A DNA stretch of 11,881 nucleotides, from assembly GCA_003104895.1 (NCBI GenBank), contig PQAG01000208.1:1-11881 (forward strand), written 5' to 3'. The position numbers were made by a program, and so were the translations under genes. The notes beneath the pieces were generated by a model, which was not told where the DNA came from, did no database searches, and was given only the letters and a program-made list of their open reading frames with translations. This stretch comes from Nitrosomonadales bacterium (GTDB taxonomy: Bacteria > Pseudomonadota > Gammaproteobacteria > Burkholderiales > Sulfuricellaceae). Of this stretch, positions 8,072 through 11,881 are shown piece after piece. The stretch's first letter is position 1. Each line of letters begins with the position of its first letter.

Positions 8072-8088
8072 GTTGCAAATTGTAATTG
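8072..8088. promoter_or_regulatory. Putative enhancer site copy 1 (17-bp repeat)
   Basis: GTTGCAAATTGTAATTG matches the second copy at 8160 in 16 of 17 bases. It is centred about 115 bp upstream of the predicted sigma-54 start, a normal position for an NtrC-family enhancer site. The TTGCAA-A-TTGYAA core is a dyad, as expected for a Fis-type HTH dimer. Binding by the adjacent regulator is inferred. Confidence 0.55.
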
Positions 8089-8110
8089 GCGAGTGCGTTA
8101 TGTTTATAAA
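8080..8110 (+). promoter_or_regulatory. Weak candidate sigma-70 promoter for the histidine kinase gene
   Basis: TTGTAA (8080-8085) and TATAAA (8105-8110) stand 19 bp apart in an AT-rich stretch before the kinase gene. The -35 matches consensus at 4 of 6 bases and the -10 at 5 of 6, with a long spacer, so this is only a candidate. It overlaps enhancer copy 1; if real, the regulator could control its own operon. Confidence 0.25.
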
Positions 8111-8159
8111 ACGCTATTTGGATGGCTTTTTATCAGGTGTTGCCAATCTTTATCGATTC

Positions 8160-8176
8160 GTTGCAAATTGCAATTG
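8160..8176. promoter_or_regulatory. Putative enhancer site copy 2 (17-bp repeat)
   Basis: GTTGCAAATTGCAATTG contains the perfect dyad TTGCAA-A-TTGCAA arrangement and the palindrome AATTGCAATT. It lies 88 bp from copy 1, about 196-212 bp upstream of the predicted sigma-54 start and 17 bp before the chosen kinase start codon. It could serve both as enhancer for the operon and as an autoregulatory site. Confidence 0.55.
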
Positions 8177-8192
8177 TTTTGCTGTATTCTCC

Positions 8193-9773
8193 ATGCCGAT
8201 GAATTCCCTGCGCCAGAAAATCACCTTCGGCTACTATGCGATCGGCACCCTGATGGTCGGCATTTCGCTGTTTGCCTTCGTGGAACTGCGTTTGATCGAG
8301 GAGAAGATTCTTGCCGGCGGTCTGATTTCGGAGTTCTTCGACGCCACGCTGGAGGTCCGCCGCTTCGAGAAGAATTTTTTTCTTTACCGGCAGGCTGCGG
8401 ACATGGCCGAAAACCGGCGCTACATTTTGCGGGCGCAGGCGCTGCTGCGTGAGAACCGTGAGGCCTTTGGCGCATTTGCCAGCACTTCGCGGATTGCCGG
8501 GCTGCATGACCGGCTGGACCGCTATGCCGCCCTGATGGACGAATACGAGTTTGTGGGCGGAAGGGATGAGCCTCGCAAGGAAGGGCTGGAAGCCAGTATC
8601 CGCAAACTTGGCCAGGAAATCGTCGCCGTGGCCGAGGAAATCGCCCGGGCCAAACGCTCCACTCTGCAAACTTCGGTCGCCCGGTACCGGCTGGCTTTGC
8701 TTGCGTCGATCGCGCTGCTGGTGCTGGCTGTGATCGCCATTGGCCAGATATTGTCGCGGCGCGTGGCCCAGCCGCTGAAGAACATGGAAGAAAGCATGGA
8801 AGCGGTGGCCAATGGCAAGCTGATGCGGCTCGACATGCCCGCCAACGACCGCGAGATCGCCTCCCTGGTCAATGCCTTCAACCATGTGCTGCGTGAGCTT
8901 GAACTGCGCCACCTGCTGCGGTCCGAGAAGCTGGCTTCGCTTGGCACCATGCTCTCCGGCGTGGCGCATGAGCTCAACAACCCCTTGTCCAATATTTCCT
9001 CTTCCTGCCAGATACTGATGGAGGAGGGAGAGCAGGCCGATCCGGCATTCAGGAATGAGTTGCTGGGCCAGATCGACGAGCAGACCATCCGGGCGCGCAA
9101 TATCGTCCGCTCCCTGCTCGACTTTGCGCGCGACCGGGAGTTCAGGGCCGAGTCCCTGAATCTGGCGCAGCTGATTGATGAAACCCTGCGTTTTCTCAAG
9201 GGGCAGATGCCGGCCCAGATTACCCTGTCCGTCGAGGTGCCGGCGGGCCTTGTGCTGCAGGGCGACAAGCAGCGTCTGCAGCAGGTTTTCCTCAATCTGG
9301 TCAAGAATGCGCTGGAGGCGCTGGAAGGAGCGGGCGAGGTGCGCATCAGCGCCGTGCTGCGCGAGGATGCCGCTGTTTCCCCGCCGCTCGGCAGCGGCGC
9401 CCATTTTCATGTCCTCGGGCGCTGTGAAAGCCGTGGCGCGGTAGTCGATATTGAAATCCGGGATAACGGCAGCGGCATTCCCGCTGAAATTCTGCCGCGC
9501 ATTTTCGATCCCTTTTTTACCACCAAGGATGTGGGCAAGGGTTCGGGCCTGGGGCTTTTTGTCGTTTTTGAAATCATCGAGGAGCATGGCGGATGTATCG
9601 CGGTGGAGAGCGAGCCCGGCAGGGGTACGGCTTTCCTGATCCGTCTGCCGCTATATCAAAACAGCGCCGAGGGCGCTCCCTCGTCCCCCTCTCCCGTCTC
9701 GCCAGAGCGAGCAGCTTTGCTGCCGCTCTCGGCGGGGATGCCCCATGCGGGTACCGGGAGAGGGAAGGGGTGA
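8193..9773 (+). CDS. Membrane sensor histidine kinase of an NtrC-type two-component system
   Basis: This 526-residue kinase has TM1 at about 10-30 and a periplasmic sensor of about 135 residues that looks all-helical and contains EVRRFEKNFFLYRQ, typical of four-helix-bundle sensors. TM2 follows at about 165-187, a HAMP linker at 188-235, then HisKA with phospho-acceptor His259 in GVAHELNNPLSN. The ATPase domain shows the N-box NLVKNALEAL (Asn372), DNGSGIP (Asp424), FDPFFTTKDVGKGSGLGL and a final GRGTAFLIRLPLY ending near residue 488. The HELNNPL box places it with NtrB/ZraS-like kinases. The last 38 residues are low-complexity and encoded mostly by a REP-like element. The start is uncertain: 8193 (MPMNSLRQKITFGYY) fits the family, but no Shine-Dalgarno sequence is seen; in-frame ATGs lie at 8199, 8100 and 8070. 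The regulator gene follows 27 bp downstream. The signal sensed is unknown; inorganic carbon status is a contextual guess. Confidence 0.92.
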   Translation: MPMNSLRQKITFGYYAIGTLMVGISLFAFVELRLIEEKILAGGLISEFFDATLEVRRFEKNFFLYRQAADMAENRRYILRAQALLRENREAFGAFASTSRIAGLHDRLDRYAALMDEYEFVGGRDEPRKEGLEASIRKLGQEIVAVAEEIARAKRSTLQTSVARYRLALLASIALLVLAVIAIGQILSRRVAQPLKNMEESMEAVANGKLMRLDMPANDREIASLVNAFNHVLRELELRHLLRSEKLASLGTMLSGVAHELNNPLSNISSSCQILMEEGEQADPAFRNELLGQIDEQTIRARNIVRSLLDFARDREFRAESLNLAQLIDETLRFLKGQMPAQITLSVEVPAGLVLQGDKQRLQQVFLNLVKNALEALEGAGEVRISAVLREDAAVSPPLGSGAHFHVLGRCESRGAVVDIEIRDNGSGIPAEILPRIFDPFFTTKDVGKGSGLGLFVVFEIIEEHGGCIAVESEPGRGTAFLIRLPLYQNSAEGAPSSPSPVSPERAALLPLSAGMPHAGTGRGKG

Positions 9774-9776
9774 GGG
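9678..9776. repeat. REP-like compound inverted-repeat element at the kinase-regulator junction
   Basis: Outer arms begin CCCTCGTCCCCCTCTCCCG (9678-9696) and end with its imperfect complement (9755-9776, containing CGGGAGAGGG and GGGGTGAGGG). Inside, GCCAGAGCGAGCAGC (9701-9715) pairs with GCTGCCGCTCTCGGC (about 9719-9733) with small bulges. The CCCTCTCCCG/CGGGAGAGGG arms resemble dispersed REP-like repeats common in proteobacterial genomes. The element encodes most of the kinase's C-terminal tail, supplies its stop codon, and could form a hairpin in the mRNA before the regulator gene. Confidence 0.65.
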
Positions 9777-9800
9777 AAAACGGGAGCAAAAAGGGATTGC

Positions 9801-11162
9801 ATGGCTAACAACGGAAGACTGCTGATCGCGGACGACGAAAAGGTCGCCCTCAAGAATCTGGAGCACGTCATGAAGAAGGAGGGCTACGAGGTCGCCGCCA
9901 CCCAGAGCGGCGCCAATGCCCTGGCTTACCTCGAGAAGCAGTCCTTCGACGTGGTGCTCACCGATCTCCGGATGGAGAAGGTGGATGGCATGCAGATACT
10001 GAGAAAGTGCCGCGAATCCTGCCCCGATACCGAAGTGGTGCTGATCACCGGCTTTGCCACCCTGGAATCGGCGGTGGAAGCGATGAAGCATGGCGCTTTC
10101 TACTATATCGCCAAACCCTTCCGGCTCGACGAGGTGCGCCAGGTAGTGGCCGAGGCGCTGGAAAAGGTGCGCCTCAAGCGCGAGAACCGCAGCCTGCGCG
10201 AGGAGGTGGAAAGTTTCCAGGGCAAGGTCAGGATACTCACGCAGGATGCCTCCATCCAGCGTCTGCTGGAAATGGCGCGTCAGATCGCACCCACCGGCTG
10301 CAATATCCTGATCACCGGCGAATCCGGCACCGGCAAGGAACTGTTCGCGCGCTATCTCCATGCGCATAGCGAACGCAGCGAGGGGCCGTTTCTGGCCGTC
10401 AATTGCGGAGCCTTCAACGAGGAATTGCTCGCGAATGAGCTGTTCGGCCACGTCAAGGGCGCCTTCACCGGTGCCGGCGGCGACAAGAAAGGCCTGCTTG
10501 AAGCGGCTTCTGGCGGAACCCTGTTTCTCGATGAAATCACCGAGATGTCGCCCTCAATGCAGGTGAAGCTGCTGCGCGTGATCCAGGAGAAGGAAGTTCT
10601 GCCGCTGGGGGGCACCCAGCCGGTCAAGGTGGATGTGCGCTTCATTGCCGCCACCAACCGCGATGTGCAGGACATGGTGAGGCAGGGCGGTTTCCGCCAG
10701 GACCTGTATTTCCGCCTCAACGTGGTCAACCTGCACATTCCGCCTCTGTCGCAGCGCAAGGAAGACGTGCCGCTGCTGGGTTACCACTTCCTGCGCAAAT
10801 ACGCGGCGCTGATGAAAAAGGATGTGACCGAGATTGCGCCCGAGGCCATGGATCTGCTCAAGGTTTACGATTTTCCCGGCAATATCCGGGAACTGGAAAA
10901 CATCATCGAGCGCGGCGTGGCCATCGCCAGCGGCCCGGTGATCGAGGCTGTCCATCTGCCCGACGACCTGCGCGAACTGTCCATCCGCACTTTCCGCAAG
11001 AAGGACGGGCGCATTCCCTCGCTGGAGGAGCAGGAAAAGGACTACATCCGCTGGGTGCTGCAGGAATCCGGCGGAAACCAGACCCTGGCGGCGCAGATCC
11101 TGGGCATCGACCGTGTTTCGCTGTGGCGCAAGCTCAAGCGTTATGAGCTGGAGATGCAGTGA
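9801..11162 (+). CDS. NtrC-family sigma-54-dependent response regulator
   Basis: This 453-residue protein has all three NtrC-class domains. The receiver (about 5-118) shows Asp11, Asp12, phospho-acceptor Asp55 in VVLTDLRM, Thr83 and Lys105. The AAA+ domain (about 145-375) shows Walker A GESGTGKE (173-180), the sigma-54 contact loop GAFTGA (220-225), Walker B LFLDE (241-245), arginines in FRQDLYFRLNVV (Arg299, Arg305) and PGNIRELEN (359-367). The C-terminal Fis-type HTH lies at about 424-449 (NQTLAAQILGIDRVSLWRKL). With GAFTGA intact it should open sigma-54 promoters. The start has a GGGA sequence four bases upstream, and the gene follows its kinase by 27 bp, so they form a cognate pair. The divergent operon carries a -24/-12 promoter and a pair of upstream dyad repeats, its likely target. 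I cannot assign it to a named system such as ZraR or AtoC. Confidence 0.95.
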   Translation: MANNGRLLIADDEKVALKNLEHVMKKEGYEVAATQSGANALAYLEKQSFDVVLTDLRMEKVDGMQILRKCRESCPDTEVVLITGFATLESAVEAMKHGAFYYIAKPFRLDEVRQVVAEALEKVRLKRENRSLREEVESFQGKVRILTQDASIQRLLEMARQIAPTGCNILITGESGTGKELFARYLHAHSERSEGPFLAVNCGAFNEELLANELFGHVKGAFTGAGGDKKGLLEAASGGTLFLDEITEMSPSMQVKLLRVIQEKEVLPLGGTQPVKVDVRFIAATNRDVQDMVRQGGFRQDLYFRLNVVNLHIPPLSQRKEDVPLLGYHFLRKYAALMKKDVTEIAPEAMDLLKVYDFPGNIRELENIIERGVAIASGPVIEAVHLPDDLRELSIRTFRKKDGRIPSLEEQEKDYIRWVLQESGGNQTLAAQILGIDRVSLWRKLKRYELEMQ

Positions 11163-11169
11163 GCGCTCA
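11160..11169. other. Palindrome containing both stop codons of two convergent genes
   Basis: TGAGCGCTCA is a perfect 10-bp palindrome in which the regulator's TGA (plus strand) and the carbonic anhydrase's TGA (minus strand) are the two ends. Only 4 bp separate the genes, so no intergenic terminator fits. A short inverted repeat CAGAAC/GTTCTG follows at 11168-11181 but is too weak to call a terminator. Confidence 0.4.
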
Positions 11170-11727
11170 GAACTCGTTCTGCAGTTTCTTGTATCCCCTC
11201 ACCAGTTCCTGATTGGCGCGGGCCACCGATTCGGAAAAATCCGCTGCCTGCGGCGTCACTTGCCGGATGGTCTGCAGCTCTTCGCTGGAGTGAATGTTGG
11301 TGGTTGAGGGAACGTAGAAGCCGGGCGGAATCGCGCAGCCCTCCACCACCGAGTTGTGGCGCACCACCGAATGGTCGCCCATGGTGCAGTTGAACAGCAC
11401 CGAATTGAAGCCGATGAAGACATGGTCGCCGACTTCGCACGGGCCATGGACAATCGAGCGGTGGGCGATCGAGGTGTTCCGCCCGATTCTTACCAGCCCG
11501 CCAGCCTTGGAGTGGATGACCACGCCGTCCTGGATGTTCGAGTTGGCGCCGATCACGATCGGCTCCATTCCCCCCTCTTCGTTCACCTCGTCGGCGCGGA
11601 TGACGGCGTAAGGGCCGACAAACACGTTTTCCTCGATGATTACCTTGCCGCAGACGATTGCGGTCTTGTCCACATAGGCGGATTCGTGGATGACCGGCAG
11701 GTCGCCGTTGGGGTTTTTGCGGATCAT
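11167..11727 (-). CDS. Gamma-class carbonic anhydrase (Cam-like hexapeptide-repeat protein)
   Basis: This 186-residue protein is a left-handed beta-helix of the gamma-carbonic-anhydrase family, which interconverts CO2 and bicarbonate as a trimer. The isoleucine/valine-rich hexapeptide pattern runs from about 23 to 140, followed by a C-terminal helix. Zinc ligands are complete: His72 in IQDGVVIH, and His89 and His94 in SIAHRSIVHGP. Other residues of Methanosarcina Cam are also present: Arg44, Asp46, Glu47 in IRADE, and Gln66-Asp67. The acidic loop that in Cam follows the first zinc histidine is absent (IHSKAGGLVRIG); an acidic VNEEGG insertion sits instead right after IRADE. No signal peptide is seen, so it is probably cytoplasmic. 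The ATG at 11727 is preceded by a weak AGAG. The gene is convergent with the regulator and divergent from a second SulP gene. Activity is likely from the ligands, but some family members are inactive or act on other substrates. Confidence 0.88.
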   Translation of the reverse strand: MIRKNPNGDLPVIHESAYVDKTAIVCGKVIIEENVFVGPYAVIRADEVNEEGGMEPIVIGANSNIQDGVVIHSKAGGLVRIGRNTSIAHRSIVHGPCEVGDHVFIGFNSVLFNCTMGDHSVVRHNSVVEGCAIPPGFYVPSTTNIHSSEELQTIRQVTPQAADFSESVARANQELVRGYKKLQNEF

Positions 11728-11792
11728 AAAAATCTCTGGTGTGAAGTCAAAAAGTGATATTATGATGCAAAATACAACACCAGTATTAAATT
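11728..11792. promoter_or_regulatory. AT-rich divergent promoter region between gamma-CA and second SulP gene
   Basis: This short AT-rich gap must carry start signals for both genes. TATTAT (11758-11763) is a possible plus-strand -10 box without a good -35. ATGCAA occurs at 11765, 11793 and 11803, and TTGCA half-sites resemble those in the 17-bp repeats near 8072 and 8160, but with different spacing. No convincing sigma-70 or sigma-54 promoter can be fixed. Confidence 0.35.
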
Positions 11793-11841
11793 ATGCAATC
11801 CGATGCAACAATGAAAAGTCCGCAAAGCTGCAATCTCTGGT
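11731..11841. repeat. Pair of 10-bp direct repeats, AATCTCTGGT
   Basis: AATCTCTGGT occurs exactly at 11731-11740 (just before the gamma-CA start) and at 11832-11841 (inside the start of the second SulP gene), 101 bp apart. The copies bracket the divergent promoter region. Chance cannot be excluded for a 10-mer. Confidence 0.3.
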
Positions 11842-11881
11842 TTAACAGGCTTTTCCCATTTTTGCGCTGGTGGCCCATGGT
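11793..11881 (+). CDS. Second SulP-type transporter, N-terminal fragment
   Basis: An open frame of 29 codons runs to the window edge. From an inner ATG at 11811 it reads MKSPQSCNLW, then FNRLFPFLRWWPMV. The PFLRWWP motif is the segment that precedes TM1 in SulP/SLC26 transporters and matches PFLRWLP of the complete SulP protein encoded at 7530-5383. Neither ATG (11793 or 11811) has a Shine-Dalgarno sequence, so the start is open. Its place opposite a carbonic anhydrase fits a bicarbonate transporter, as SulP-carbonic anhydrase pairs and fusions are known. The call rests on a short motif only. Confidence 0.52.
   Translation, partial: MQSDATMKSPQSCNLWFNRLFPFLRWWPM

Noticed and set aside
7847..8452. 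A plus-strand open frame of 201 codons crossing the divergent control region, with AAGGAG at 8025-8030.
   Set aside because: No start codon lies at a proper distance from that AAGGAG, the product is not protein-like, and it overlaps the Usp-like and kinase genes.
8133..9587. A 484-codon minus-strand open frame.
   Set aside because: It is antisense to the well-supported histidine kinase and its product has no recognisable domain; long shadow frames are common at high GC.
11765..11783. Minus-strand TGGTGTTGTATTTTGCA, looking like a sigma-54 promoter for gamma-CA.
   Set aside because: GG and GC are 11 rather than 10 bp apart and the -24 box is poor; sigma-54 spacing is strict.
1..11881. tRNA, rRNA, CRISPR arrays, insertion sequences or phage genes.
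   Set aside because: None was recognised by eye; the only repeat of note is the REP-like element at 9678-9776.

Overview
The window looks like a chromosomal piece of a GC-rich chemolithoautotrophic proteobacterium, most likely a betaproteobacterium of the Thiobacillus/Sulfuricella/Gallionella kind. That placement is an inference from gene content and protein style; there is no rRNA or other taxonomic marker. Nearly every gene points to uptake or interconversion of dissolved inorganic carbon (DIC), controlled by a sigma-54-type two-component system.

Layout. (1) Positions 1-7943, minus strand, form one tightly packed operon. In transcription order it encodes a small UspA-fold protein (7943-7533), a SulP/SLC26 anion transporter with an inserted coiled-coil domain (7530-5383), a NuoM-like proton-channel subunit (5375-3924), DabA (DUF2309; 3922-629) and a NuoL/DabB-like subunit whose 3' part lies beyond the window (632-<1). 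Junctions are +2, +7, +1 and -4 bp. (2) Positions 7944-8192 are an AT-richer divergent control region. It holds a good sigma-54 -24/-12 promoter facing the operon, a 16-bp near-palindrome just upstream of it, and two 17-bp near-identical dyad repeats 108-212 bp upstream of the predicted start of transcription, where enhancer sites of an NtrC-type activator normally lie. (3) Positions 8193-11162, plus strand, encode a membrane histidine kinase and an NtrC-family response regulator with receiver, AAA+ GAFTGA and Fis-type HTH. The kinase gene ends inside a REP-like inverted-repeat element (9678-9776). (4) Positions 11727-11167, minus strand, encode a gamma-class carbonic anhydrase with all three zinc histidines, convergent with the regulator gene. 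(5) Positions 11793->11881, plus strand, are the start of what looks like a second SulP transporter, divergent from the carbonic anhydrase.

How the parts may work together (inference). DabA plus its ion-translocating NuoL/M-type partners would perform energy-coupled, vectorial hydration of CO2 to bicarbonate. SulP transporters could import bicarbonate (or sulfate), and the gamma-carbonic anhydrase would equilibrate CO2 and bicarbonate. The kinase/regulator pair would switch on the SulP-DAB operon through sigma-54. The most interesting point is this complete, readable regulatory circuit (activator, enhancer repeats, -24/-12 promoter), because the regulators I know for DIC-uptake genes are mostly LysR-type. 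The periplasmic coiled-coil inserted in the SulP protein and the presence of two antiporter-like subunits around DabA are the other unusual features.
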